DNA from: Deltaproteobacteria bacterium UBA2409
GTDB lineage: Bacteria > Bdellovibrionota_C > UBA2361 > DDRT01
Direction: 5' to 3'
Length of the DNA stretch: 47,130 nt
NCBI GenBank assembly: GCA_002343185.1
Contig: DDRT01000020.1
Location: forward strand, 1-47,130
Position 1 is the first letter of the stretch, and every line of letters begins with the position of its first letter. The notes beneath the pieces were generated by a model. That model was not told the origin of the DNA. It searched no databases and saw nothing but the letters and a program-made list of their open reading frames with translations. Below, one piece after another: positions 39,372 to 47,130 of the stretch. Made by a program: the position numbers and the translations under genes.

Positions 39372-41348
39372 TTAATCTTTATAAATTGGCGCTATTCTGT
39401 AGCTTCTTTCTTGAAAAACATCAGTTAAAGCGTCTTCTACCTGTTTTGCAACTGTGCTTTTAGAGCAGCTAATAATATTCGCTGTAGGATCAGAGTTAGG
39501 TCCACCAGTACAGGTTTCATTACATGCTGGGTCATGTTGTCGAATAGCAACTAATGTGCCGCCAGATGCTACTGACCATTCGTACCATTTTTTTCCAGGC
39601 TCATAAAATGGTGCTCCTTCATTTCTATTTGCATAATATGCTTGCCTTGCGTCGTATTCATTTGTTTCAAAAGGAACAGGGATTATACCTTCTTCTACTG
39701 CTTCATCAGATCCGATACAGCTATTAGCTCCACTACCAGTAATATCCCTAATCCCTGAACTTGGGCCGACTAAAATTGTATAAATTGAACTTCTTTTTGG
39801 TTCAAGAATTAGTTTATCTATTACACGATCTAAATCACCCATAGCAGTGTAATAGTTTCTAAATTCAACCCCACATCTATATCTATTTCTAGTTGAATAA
39901 GTCGGGGTAACTTCGCCATATTTTTTACAAGAAACTAGATCATCAGCCAAGCAGGAGCTATTTAGTGAGTTTCTAAGAACTGGGTCATATAAGCTTCTAT
40001 TAACATTCACCACTCTTTCATCACATGTAGAGATCCCATCAGTAATAATTACAACCTTGTGCCTTAAATTTAACTCACCAACTAGTGTTAAATGATGAGC
40101 AGCTTCTCTAATAGCAAAACCATGATGAGTCCTTTCATCCCAGAAGGGGAATAGACCATTTGTTATTGGCCTTGAGTTAAGACTGGTTATCGTTCCAAAC
40201 GTAAGAAGATATTCACTATTAGTATGTGGATAAACAACTGTAGGCCACTGAAGATCCTCTCCAAAGCCAGCTAAGGAAACATAGTTTCCATATTTAAGAC
40301 TTTCTTTATAAAGATTTAGCGCAGTTTGAAAGCCTTCAAGGATATCTGTAAGAGGTTGAGGCCCTCCCATATCACCATTTGAAATTGAATATCCATCAAC
40401 TGCGATGCTTCCAGCTACACGAGCTGTAGAGTATCTTTCGCTTGGGATAATATTATTTGCAGTAGCCCCACCAGGGTTTGCATGAAGAACATCATATGCT
40501 CCTAAAAATGTATTGAAGGCACCATCAGCAGGTAAAATTACCTCAGAGTAGTCGTCATGATAATGTCGAAGTGGATAGGTTGCTAATCCATCACCACCTC
40601 TTATTCCTTTTGCTATAAGCTCACTCCACTCTAGCTCTTCATCGGGAGATGCTTTAAGAGGATCATTATAATAAGGGGCTCTATAAGCAAATGCTGCTGG
40701 CCAGTGAGCTTCTGGTGCACCTACTTCTGATTCAGCCATCGGGTGGCTTTGAAAGGTTGTAGATCTTGATCTATCAATTAGAAATGTAACCAAAGTTGGC
40801 TCAAGTGTTCCAATACAGGTAACAGGAACTGATACGCTTTGTTTTAAAATTCCTCCAAATGGACCAGTTACAGGAGAATGAAGCTCGCCACGGATTAAAA
40901 TCGCATTTACTAATTTTTCAGCTTGAGCTAGTGAATCGTACGATTTAAAGCATCTTGGATAATCACCATCAAGATCCCCACATCCTCCTTCCTCTACTTC
41001 TGAACTTGGGTCAACCCCGGGAGCGATATACTTAAAAACACCTGCTACAAGTTCGTTTTCACCATCACCAAGGTCAAAGGCTTTGCCACCTTTTCCAACT
41101 TTTAGGATCTCATTTTGTTCAAGCATTGCTTTAGCGGCATTAAAAGCCGATTCTAATCTTACAGTATGTTTTAGATCTGCCTCTTCACTTTGGTAATAAC
41201 CTTTAATTCCAGCAAGGGCTGCAAGTCTGCACTTATTGTGAAGCTGCTCTTTTATGGAAAATATAACAACCGAATCAACTGCAAGTGCTGCAACAAATAA
41301 AATAGCTATTATAGAAAGAACTGATGTTACGAGTGCAGCACCTCGCAT
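39372..41348 (-). CDS. TadG-like pilus-associated protein with VWA domain
   Basis: A 658-residue envelope protein. The N-terminal TadG/TadE-like segment has one membrane helix (VTSVLSIIAILFVAALAVDSVV), then a von Willebrand A domain with a MIDAS-like opening LIDRSRSTTF (D-x-S-x-S) and the later KVVIITDGISTC. Likely a minor component of a Tad (Flp) pilus or its tip. Located 4 bp after the Cys-rich TadE-like gene and in one transcript with it. Confidence 0.82.
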   Translation of the reverse strand: MRGAALVTSVLSIIAILFVAALAVDSVVIFSIKEQLHNKCRLAALAGIKGYYQSEEADLKHTVRLESAFNAAKAMLEQNEILKVGKGGKAFDLGDGENELVAGVFKYIAPGVDPSSEVEEGGCGDLDGDYPRCFKSYDSLAQAEKLVNAILIRGELHSPVTGPFGGILKQSVSVPVTCIGTLEPTLVTFLIDRSRSTTFQSHPMAESEVGAPEAHWPAAFAYRAPYYNDPLKASPDEELEWSELIAKGIRGGDGLATYPLRHYHDDYSEVILPADGAFNTFLGAYDVLHANPGGATANNIIPSERYSTARVAGSIAVDGYSISNGDMGGPQPLTDILEGFQTALNLYKESLKYGNYVSLAGFGEDLQWPTVVYPHTNSEYLLTFGTITSLNSRPITNGLFPFWDERTHHGFAIREAAHHLTLVGELNLRHKVVIITDGISTCDERVVNVNRSLYDPVLRNSLNSSCLADDLVSCKKYGEVTPTYSTRNRYRCGVEFRNYYTAMGDLDRVIDKLILEPKRSSIYTILVGPSSGIRDITGSGANSCIGSDEAVEEGIIPVPFETNEYDARQAYYANRNEGAPFYEPGKKWYEWSVASGGTLVAIRQHDPACNETCTGGPNSDPTANIISCSKSTVAKQVEDALTDVFQERSYRIAPIYKD

Positions 41349-41351
41349 CTA

Positions 41352-42866
41352 TTAGTGACCTCCGCCACATTCACAAGAAATAATAGCCCCACTTGTTGGA
41401 TCAGTTACAACGTTTCTCCTATTTTCACAGTTTTCCACTAAACACTCATTTCTAGTGCAAGTTCCGCCAACATCTGTATAGCCTGGTTGGGTACACTTAC
41501 AATCACAGTGGTCAGTTCTAACTTTCATCCCAGCACCACAAAGAGTGTCAGTTAAACTACAGGTGCAAGTAGTAGGGTTTGTTTGTGTGAAATTAGGCCT
41601 ACATTTACAAGAAAGAGATCCCGTATCTTCAGAGGAGGCACTATCAGCTTCCCAGCCTAGTCCCCAATCGCATGCACATTCACAAAGATTATTTCTCCAC
41701 CATCTTCTTGTACCACCGGTTGGACATGGAGATAAGTTAGAAGGGCAGGTACAAAAGCCAGTTGGTCCTGCTACACCGCCACGATTACCAGATCCACAGT
41801 CGATACAATTGCAGTTTGCTTCATCGAACCCTGCAGTAGGGGAATTTAAAAGATCCTTACACTGCTGAAGTGTTAAATTACAGGTGCACCATTGCGATGG
41901 ATTAGACTCACAAGCAGTTAGGCTACAATTCGGAGCAGGTTCACATTTACATGTTGTAAAGTTTGGAACTTTAGCACAACTTCTATCCCCTCGATTTGAT
42001 TCCCTGCTTTTACAGGCAGCAATTAGTTCAGCAGCATTACATATGCACTCTTCACAGTTTTCATCAGGCTTAAAATATGTTTGGTGTTGACCAAAACCAA
42101 CACTATTACAATTTAGTGGACAGTCACATTTTTTGCTTGAATGATTTGGATTAAACCCATCAGCACAAGGAATACACTCAAGGCCATTTAGGTAGCATCT
42201 ATTTTGACCGGCTGGGCATCTTGGATTTCCACCCTCATCGTTTCCATTGCAATAATTATTAGCACACGTTGTGTCGACTGAGCGACCACCGCCACTTGGC
42301 CCGCCACCACCACCACCTGACTCACTTTTATTTACCATACATATCTCGGCCTGATTTACTGCAGGAATTGGAGGAAGCTCAGCATAGCCGTATACCCTTA
42401 CCGTTTCTGTGATTGTAGTACCCCCAAGAAGTCCAAAAGAAATTTTCGAAAAAAGAGGACTTCTTTGGTAAGTAACTTCTACCCCGATGGGTTGCTCTTG
42501 AAGTGCATTCATTAAAGTTTGCCCTGATGTAGGGGTAGGTCTAAAAAGATGAAAGGCACGGTTATCTTGATCAAGGACTAAATTTGCTAGCCCTCTAGGG
42601 TTATCAACAGTCCCAATAAATAAAGAGGCAGGAAAATCACGACCATTCTCATCAATAGAGTCGAAAATTTGAGTTACATTGTTTGCTGCAACTGAAGCAA
42701 TATTTGGATGTGATATTGCTACACTAAGAGCATCTTGTGCGCCTCTATGAATAGCAGACCTTGCAGCGTAACTTAAAAGAAAGTCGATTACAGAGAATGT
42801 CATCATGATTAGGATTGACCCACCAATCACCCATTCTAAATACGTCGCACCTTTTTGTCGGGGCAT
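41352..42866 (-). CDS. TadE-like protein with long Cys-rich C-terminal region
   Basis: Residues 1-50 are a TadE-type pseudopilin head (KGATYLEWVIGGSILIMMTFSVIDFLLSYAAR). Residues about 190-500 are Cys-rich, with many C-x-C and C-x-x-C pairs in EGF- or keratin-like spacing (CTCNLTLQQC, CDCPLNCN, CKCRPNFTQ), linked by a Gly-rich stretch (SGGGGGGPSGGGR). Probably disulfide-stabilised in the periplasm or outside. AGGAG lies 5 nt before the ATG. First gene of the leftward Tad pair. Confidence 0.75.
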   Translation of the reverse strand: MPRQKGATYLEWVIGGSILIMMTFSVIDFLLSYAARSAIHRGAQDALSVAISHPNIASVAANNVTQIFDSIDENGRDFPASLFIGTVDNPRGLANLVLDQDNRAFHLFRPTPTSGQTLMNALQEQPIGVEVTYQRSPLFSKISFGLLGGTTITETVRVYGYAELPPIPAVNQAEICMVNKSESGGGGGGPSGGGRSVDTTCANNYCNGNDEGGNPRCPAGQNRCYLNGLECIPCADGFNPNHSSKKCDCPLNCNSVGFGQHQTYFKPDENCEECICNAAELIAACKSRESNRGDRSCAKVPNFTTCKCEPAPNCSLTACESNPSQWCTCNLTLQQCKDLLNSPTAGFDEANCNCIDCGSGNRGGVAGPTGFCTCPSNLSPCPTGGTRRWWRNNLCECACDWGLGWEADSASSEDTGSLSCKCRPNFTQTNPTTCTCSLTDTLCGAGMKVRTDHCDCKCTQPGYTDVGGTCTRNECLVENCENRRNVVTDPTSGAIISCECGGGH

Positions 42867-42873
42867 ATGTCTC

Positions 42874-42901
42874 CTATCGGAAGAATTATTAGAAAAGTTT
42901 A
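42874..42901 (-). promoter_or_regulatory. Sigma28-like promoter for the leftward Tad pair
   Basis: On the minus strand, TAAA (42901-42898), 16 bp, TCCGATAG (42881-42874). The likely start lies almost on the ATG at 42866, which would lose the AGGAG site, so the assignment is uncertain. Confidence 0.35.
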
Positions 42902-42945
42902 ATTCTAATTTATTGAAATCGATAGGTTTTTTTTGGCACAGAACA

Positions 42946-42973
42946 TAAAGTAGAGCTATTTTTATGCCGATAC
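42946..42973 (+). promoter_or_regulatory. Sigma28-like promoter for the rightward TadE gene
   Basis: TAAA (42946-42949), 16 bp, GCCGATAC (42966-42973). The -10 element matches the flagellar consensus GCCGATAA at seven of eight bases. Transcription would begin near the GTG at 42981, giving a leaderless message; no ribosome binding site is present. Confidence 0.5.
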
Positions 42974-42980
42974 ATCTTGC

Positions 42981-43520
42981 GTGGAAGAGCGTGGTTCAAG
43001 CTTGGTTGAAACGGCAGTTATATTGCCTGTGATGCTCCTACTAGTAGTAGGTCTGGTGGACGTAGGACGTGCCCTTAACGCGTATATTCAACTTAGTACT
43101 GTTGTTGGAGAAGCAACCAGGGCTGTAGGGTACCTGCCTGATATCACGACTACAGGCGAAAGTGGGGAGGTTAATGACCCAAGAGTTGCATGCCCTACAA
43201 CCCAAAGCTTGGAACATGGCTGCTTACTTCAGGCTAGCGACTTTAATACACAAGCTTCAGTTGGCTCTCAAAATAGAGTAGCAAGGCTGCTTTATGAGGC
43301 TGGAGGGCACAACTTCCCAGCAGGTTCAAGATGGAATGCAACATTAGCTGAAATTCCAACATCCAACACTGAAACAACGAGGGTAATAAGCTTAAGTGTA
43401 GCTGTCCCAGTTGAATCAATTGCATCAAGATTTTTAGGAATTAGCGCGTTACCAGATACTGTAAATGTGACTGTAAATGCCGTTGGTCCTTATATGATGC
43501 CCGAACCTACAGACGGGTAG
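42981..43520 (+). CDS. TadE-like pseudopilin
   Basis: A 179-residue protein with an N-terminal Tad signature: ERGSSLVETAVILPVMLLLVVGLVDVGRALNAY (a Glu in the membrane helix, as in pilins). The rest is a small periplasmic beta-rich domain ending VNAVGPYMM. Likely a minor pseudopilin assembled with the two genes on the other side. GTG start. Its 3' end overlaps the convergent methyltransferase by 14 bp. Confidence 0.82.
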   Translation: MEERGSSLVETAVILPVMLLLVVGLVDVGRALNAYIQLSTVVGEATRAVGYLPDITTTGESGEVNDPRVACPTTQSLEHGCLLQASDFNTQASVGSQNRVARLLYEAGGHNFPAGSRWNATLAEIPTSNTETTRVISLSVAVPVESIASRFLGISALPDTVNVTVNAVGPYMMPEPTDG

Positions 43521-44214
43521 AGAGTTTTTCAAATTCATCTATCCATGCAGCGATTACAGGAGATGAGTAAGCTTGAAGCCTTAGTCGATTAAAAAAACCT
43601 TCAATCTGTTCACCAAATGACCTTGACTGTATCGTTTTATAAAGAATCATAGGAAGGAAATACTGCCCCTCGCTTTTTTCTGGTCTAAATTTATTGTCCT
43701 TAAAGGCTTGATTAACCTCGTTTTTAAGGAACATCCTATAAGGTCTAGTTGTTCCCTCTAAACGTCTTTTTATCCTAAAAAACATTGGAGTAAATAAATT
43801 GAGACTCATTTTGTTTGGGTAATCAAGGATTACTCTTTTTTTGGAAACTCTGCAGAGTTCAGAAATTAGCTGTTTCCACTCTGGAGAATGAGAAATAAGT
43901 CTAAAGCAAAGAACAGTATCAAAACTTTTATCAGGGAAGGGTAGGTTATAAAGATCGTGGGCAACAAATTTAACATCATGATTTAGTCTTTTACTACAAA
44001 TTGGCTCGCTTCCTGCCACTGTTACATCATAGCCTTTAGCTGCCAGAGGATTGGCAAGCTGAGCGTGACCACCACCAACATCAAGTATGGTCTCGTTTTT
44101 TGATCCGAGCATTGATTCGACGATAAAAAGCTGCTTTTCTAAAAACCACTCACCAACCGGTCCTCTGAACCTTTCTGCATAGAGGTCGCTCGAACTTTCA
44201 ACGTCTGATTTCAT
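43507..44214 (-). CDS. SAM-dependent methyltransferase, class I
   Basis: A 235-residue Rossmann methyltransferase (from Met at 44214). Motif I is ILDVGGGHAQLANPLA, with VTVAGSEPI after it, and the motif II/III region is FPDKSFDTVLCFRLISHSP. Looks like the Methyltransf_11 group. The frame is open to 44277, but that would overlap the divergent gene at 44261. Substrate unknown, perhaps a lipid or polysaccharide. Confidence 0.8.
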   Translation of the reverse strand: MKSDVESSSDLYAERFRGPVGEWFLEKQLFIVESMLGSKNETILDVGGGHAQLANPLAAKGYDVTVAGSEPICSKRLNHDVKFVAHDLYNLPFPDKSFDTVLCFRLISHSPEWKQLISELCRVSKKRVILDYPNKMSLNLFTPMFFRIKRRLEGTTRPYRMFLKNEVNQAFKDNKFRPEKSEGQYFLPMILYKTIQSRSFGEQIEGFFNRLRLQAYSSPVIAAWIDEFEKLSTRL

Positions 44215-44260
44215 ATATCTTTTAAAACTGGTATTAAAACGATCTATACAGGGTAACGCA

Positions 44261-45739
44261 ATGGGTGCACTTAACATTTTATCAGATGAAGCTCCTTTAA
44301 GGGGTAAAACCCCCTTTAGAAGCCCTGAACTAGGGGGGGAGCCAAGGGCTTTAAGGGCACTTTCTCAAATTATAGAAGGGGGGTTATGCCATCGATGCGG
44401 TTCCTGCGTTGGTATCTGCCCAACTGATACCCTAGCTACTGACTCTTCGGGGTACCCTACAGTTAAGAACCTTTCAGCCTGCACAGATTGTGACCTATGT
44501 GTAAAAGTATGCCCTGGTGATGAATTTGATTTTAAAGCTTTACACCAGGAAAAGTATGGAGTTGGAGCAGATCTTTCTTTCACGCATGGCCATTTTTTAG
44601 AGTCATTTATTGGCTATTCAACTGACCCATACTTAAGAGAGCGCTCAACATCAGGAGGTGTAGTCACAGCTGTTTTAATTCATATGCTTGAAACTAAAGC
44701 TATCGATGGTGCGGTTGTAATTACTTCGGATGAAAAGACTCTTTGGAAAGGAAAACCTATAGTTGCAAAAACTAAAGAAGAGTTATTAGCTGCAACAAAA
44801 TCAAAATATGCGATCTCCCCAACTAATGAAGTGTTTAGTGAGATAAAAAAACTTGGTGGAAAGTACGCACTAGTTGGGCTTCCCTGTCAGATTCATGGTT
44901 TTATTAAAGCAAGTAAGCTTGATCCAAAACTAAAAGAACAGGTTGTGCTTACTATTGGACTTGTTTGTCACGCTGCAGTGGAACATGAGGCGTACGATAT
45001 AATCTGGGATCTTTTAGGTGATAAGGCAAAAGATGCAATGAAATTTACATCAAGAATAGGAAAACATCCTGGAGCACCTCACATAACAATGAAAGATGGG
45101 TCTCTTTATCCTGTCTATTACGGTGATAAAAAGGGTTACAAGCCATCTTCGATGGAGGTAATCAACATACTTTACCGACTTTATAGCCCCAAGAGATGCT
45201 TAACCTGTTTTGATGCAATGTCTGAGTTTGCTGATATTACAGTTGGTGACCCTTGGATGGCGCCACCAGATGAAACTGTCGATTTTTATAAAGGTTGGAG
45301 TTTTGTATTAACTAGAAGTGAGGCAGGAAAGAAGGCTTGTAAGAGCCTTGAAAACTCTGGAGGGATGATCAGGAAAGATGTTTCAAGAAAAACTGCTATA
45401 GAATGTAACTCATTAATGGCTAATGAAAAGCGTTGGCGTGCTTTTAGAATTATTGAATCACAAAAAAGGCAAGGAAAACCAGTTCCAAGTTACGGTGCTT
45501 TTGGAGAGGAGATGCCAAAGCAGTCTGGAATTCAATTTTTTAAGACTGAAAGCAATATGCTTAGTCATATTCTTTGTTACTTACCAAGATGGAGGGAGCC
45601 TTTTTTGCGCTTCATGTTAACCGGTGGAGGGTACTCACTCTTTTATCTAAACAACTTAAGAAGAAAGTTTAGATTTTGGAGGCGAGATACCTGGTTCATG
45701 TTACGGCGAAACTTCTCCAAGGACAGTTCCATTCTCTAA
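44261..45739 (+). CDS. FrhB/FdhB-like iron-sulfur flavoprotein
   Basis: A 492-residue protein of the coenzyme F420 hydrogenase/dehydrogenase beta-subunit family. Residues about 38-88 hold two [4Fe-4S] motifs: CHRCGSCVGICP and CTDCDLCVKVCP. The FrhB_FdhB N- and C-terminal domains follow (RSTSGGVVTAVLIHML, GLPCQIHGFIKAS, DITVGDPWM). In bacteria such proteins often act with polysaccharide or lipid modification genes and do not need F420; its real acceptor is unknown. Start ATG with GGGTAA upstream. The 3' end overlaps the TPR gene by 39 bp. Confidence 0.85.
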   Translation: MGALNILSDEAPLRGKTPFRSPELGGEPRALRALSQIIEGGLCHRCGSCVGICPTDTLATDSSGYPTVKNLSACTDCDLCVKVCPGDEFDFKALHQEKYGVGADLSFTHGHFLESFIGYSTDPYLRERSTSGGVVTAVLIHMLETKAIDGAVVITSDEKTLWKGKPIVAKTKEELLAATKSKYAISPTNEVFSEIKKLGGKYALVGLPCQIHGFIKASKLDPKLKEQVVLTIGLVCHAAVEHEAYDIIWDLLGDKAKDAMKFTSRIGKHPGAPHITMKDGSLYPVYYGDKKGYKPSSMEVINILYRLYSPKRCLTCFDAMSEFADITVGDPWMAPPDETVDFYKGWSFVLTRSEAGKKACKSLENSGGMIRKDVSRKTAIECNSLMANEKRWRAFRIIESQKRQGKPVPSYGAFGEEMPKQSGIQFFKTESNMLSHILCYLPRWREPFLRFMLTGGGYSLFYLNNLRRKFRFWRRDTWFMLRRNFSKDSSIL

Positions 45740-46675
45740 AAAAACTACCTTTGTTACATCAGGACTCATCTGTGCTTTTATGTTCTTTTCAAAGGCTTCT
45801 CTTGCATTCTGTGGCATAGCTGACATTGGAAAATTTTCTACTTCAAGTATTAACTCATTATTCTTAAAAGAGTGGGACTTGATTTTTGGTCCTACGATTG
45901 GATGTTCGTAAAAGTATTGAAGAAACTTACCTTTTGGACTTTCAACAACACTTGCTGGCTTGGCTTCGGATCTATCGAGTGAAGATAAAAAATTTCCAAA
46001 ACGTTTTATAGCTTCATCATCTGGTGCGTACTTAATAGTTTCAGAGCCAATCTTTTTTGCTTCTTCAATCTCTCCATTTCGTGCATATGCAATCGCTAGG
46101 TAGGCTCCTGCCTGGAAATTAGAAGGGTCTTTTTTGAGGATCTCGTTTAAAATTGATTTAGCTTCCTCGATTTGGTTTAAGAAAGTTAAGCTACTTGCAT
46201 AGTTTGCTCTAACTTGTTCATTATTTGGATCGATTTCAAGATACGATCTATAGAACTCTGCTGCTTTATCAAAAGCCTGTTGGCTGTAGGAGATTTCAGC
46301 CATTCCTAAAAGTGCATCTTTATCATTTGGATTAATATTCAAAATACCCCTTAGTGCTTCAAGGAGATCAAATACATAAGCCTGATCCGTATCGATTTTT
46401 TCTTGTGCAGCATAGGCAAGCTCCCTCCAGGCATTAATATCACCGGGGAATTTTGTTGTTTTTTCCCTAAGCGATTCAATTTTCGGATCAGTATTAGAAG
46501 TTTCAAGAGCTACAGGTTTTTTACCGAGTAGATTGTCTTTTAGAACAAAGCCTAAGCTTAGAACTAAAATTAATATTAAGAGGTGGGTTTTTGAGATAGC
46601 TTTAAGAGATCTACCACATTTAAAACAATAAATTGAGTCTTCAGGGAGATCGATATTGCATTTATTACATTTCAT
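45701..46675 (-). CDS. Zinc-ribbon, membrane-anchored TPR protein
   Basis: A 324-residue protein. The N-terminal zinc ribbon is MKCNKCNIDLPEDSIYCFKCG (two CxxC), followed by a membrane helix (THLLILILVLSLGFVL) and four or five tetratricopeptide repeats (residues about 80-225: DKDALLGMAEISYSQQAFDKAAEFYRSYLEIDP and so on). A C-terminal beta domain ends in VVFLENGTVLGEVSP. A scaffold role is likely; partners unknown. Confidence 0.82.
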   Translation of the reverse strand: MKCNKCNIDLPEDSIYCFKCGRSLKAISKTHLLILILVLSLGFVLKDNLLGKKPVALETSNTDPKIESLREKTTKFPGDINAWRELAYAAQEKIDTDQAYVFDLLEALRGILNINPNDKDALLGMAEISYSQQAFDKAAEFYRSYLEIDPNNEQVRANYASSLTFLNQIEEAKSILNEILKKDPSNFQAGAYLAIAYARNGEIEEAKKIGSETIKYAPDDEAIKRFGNFLSSLDRSEAKPASVVESPKGKFLQYFYEHPIVGPKIKSHSFKNNELILEVENFPMSAMPQNAREAFEKNIKAQMSPDVTKVVFLENGTVLGEVSP

Positions 46676-46701
46676 GCTTTTGATGGTAAGAGAAACAGAT
46701 A

Positions 46702-46971
46702 TTAAAATCTATATTTGACAGAATATGGAGAACCAAAGATCTTAGTTCTAAAAGTCACTCCTTTTGGGCTTGAATAGAACTTATAGTTGTTCATTCTCCT
46801 TCTTGCATAAAGATTTGTTGTTTTGTTGTTGAGTCTTTTTGAAGGGTGGTAAAGATTTCCTGAGCCACCTTGTTTAAAGCCATATAGATCTTTTCGTGAT
46901 TTCGAACCAAGCCTTGGGGAGCAGAGGCAGTGGGAGGATAGGATAAGAGTGCAGATTATGATTCTTAGCAT
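46702..46971 (-). CDS. Small exported basic protein, 89 residues
   Basis: I do not recognise this protein. A signal peptide MLRIIICTLILSSHCLCS is followed by a Lys/Arg/Tyr-rich region (KSRKDLYGFKQGG, NNKTTNLYARRRMNNYKFY) ending KIFGSPYSVKYRF. The aromatic C-terminal residue is common in outer-membrane-associated proteins. It follows the TPR gene by 26 bp on the same strand, where transcription would run from it into the TPR gene. Confidence 0.6.
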   Translation of the reverse strand: MLRIIICTLILSSHCLCSPRLGSKSRKDLYGFKQGGSGNLYHPSKRLNNKTTNLYARRRMNNYKFYSSPKGVTFRTKIFGSPYSVKYRF

Positions 46972-47008
46972 GAGTGCTTACATTCTACTTGTATTTGAAA
47001 GTTAAACA

Positions 47009-47109
47009 AATTTACTTGGGGGTCAGGCCGGGAGGGATCTGTCGTCTGCGCAAGCAGACGAAGAAATAAAATGGGGGTCAGGCCGGGAGGCCTGACCCCC
47101 AAGTAAATT
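47009..47109. repeat. Composite REP-like palindromic element
   Basis: An outer 21-bp perfect inverted repeat (47009-47029 with 47089-47109) encloses CGTCTGC-GCAA-GCAGACG (47043-47060). A 12-bp hairpin GGGGGTCAGGCC/GGCCTGACCCCC lies at 47073-47100. The core is shared with the copy at 37329-37354. It holds no gene; no RAYT transposase is in the window. Confidence 0.85.
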
Positions 47110-47130
47110 GAGGCATCCACCCCAAGGGTG

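Overview
The window looks like a piece of a flagellated, Gram-negative bacterium with an AT-rich genome. It has a lipoprotein outer-membrane factor, Tad-type pilus genes, flagellins with sigma54-like and sigma28-like promoters, and a type II/IV secretion ATPase fused to a receiver domain. These point to a proteobacterial or Bdellovibrionota/'deltaproteobacterial' lineage, but no marker here fixes the taxonomy. Housekeeping genes (trpS, folC, a polyprenyl synthase) share the molecule with a plasmid-style replication and partition module. The replicon could therefore be a chromid, or a chromosome running on a plasmid-type origin.

Region 1 (35-6957) is a tRNA-His gene followed by small modules joined by two repeat families. 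Repeat A (four copies, about 100 bp) ends in the core CTCCACCCC and contains a terminator-like stem whose sequence changes between copies, mostly while keeping pairing. Repeat B (four copies, 91-134 bp) is a multi-hairpin block; two copies end in the tRNA-His 3' tail. Cargo between them: an AbiE toxin-antitoxin pair, a Fic protein, a GNAT acetyltransferase, and an arsenic operon (arsR-arsM-arsC-broken aquaporin-crcB). No integrase is visible. It reads as a tandem accretion of integrase-less elements at a tRNA end.

Region 2 (6975-10778) is a metal (probably copper) resistance cluster. A three-gene operon (HMA-MauE-like membrane protein, TolC-type lipoprotein, multicopper oxidase) faces a CsoR-family repressor over one palindromic operator carrying two opposed promoters.

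Region 3 (10.9-26.2 kb) holds more ordinary genes: an SGNH hydrolase, an ArsR-type regulator with a YeeE/YedE sulfur-transport operon, a DUF202 protein, exported and membrane proteins (one GIDE/MUL1-like), an AlkC-like protein, an MFS transporter, a glycosyltransferase, a subtilase with a Pro-Thr-Asn repeat stalk, trpS and a site-2-type protease.

Region 4 (26.4-37.3 kb) combines motility and replication. A flagellin whose variable domain is replaced by seven FG-GAP/VCBS repeats lies at 26.4-28.3 kb. The replication module runs folC-parB-parA leftward from an iteron region (32.88-33.04 kb), and rep (RPA family) rightward. Two short palindromes at the parB/folC junction are candidate partition sites. 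A lytic transglycosylase and two tandem flagellins follow, with sigma54-like promoters.

Region 5 (37.3-47.1 kb) contains the PilB/GspE-REC fusion, three Tad pseudopilin-like genes (two with sigma28-like upstream sequences), a methyltransferase, an FrhB-like iron-sulfur protein, a zinc-ribbon TPR protein and palindromic REP-like repeats. One REP-like copy supplies the stop codon of the secretion ATPase gene.
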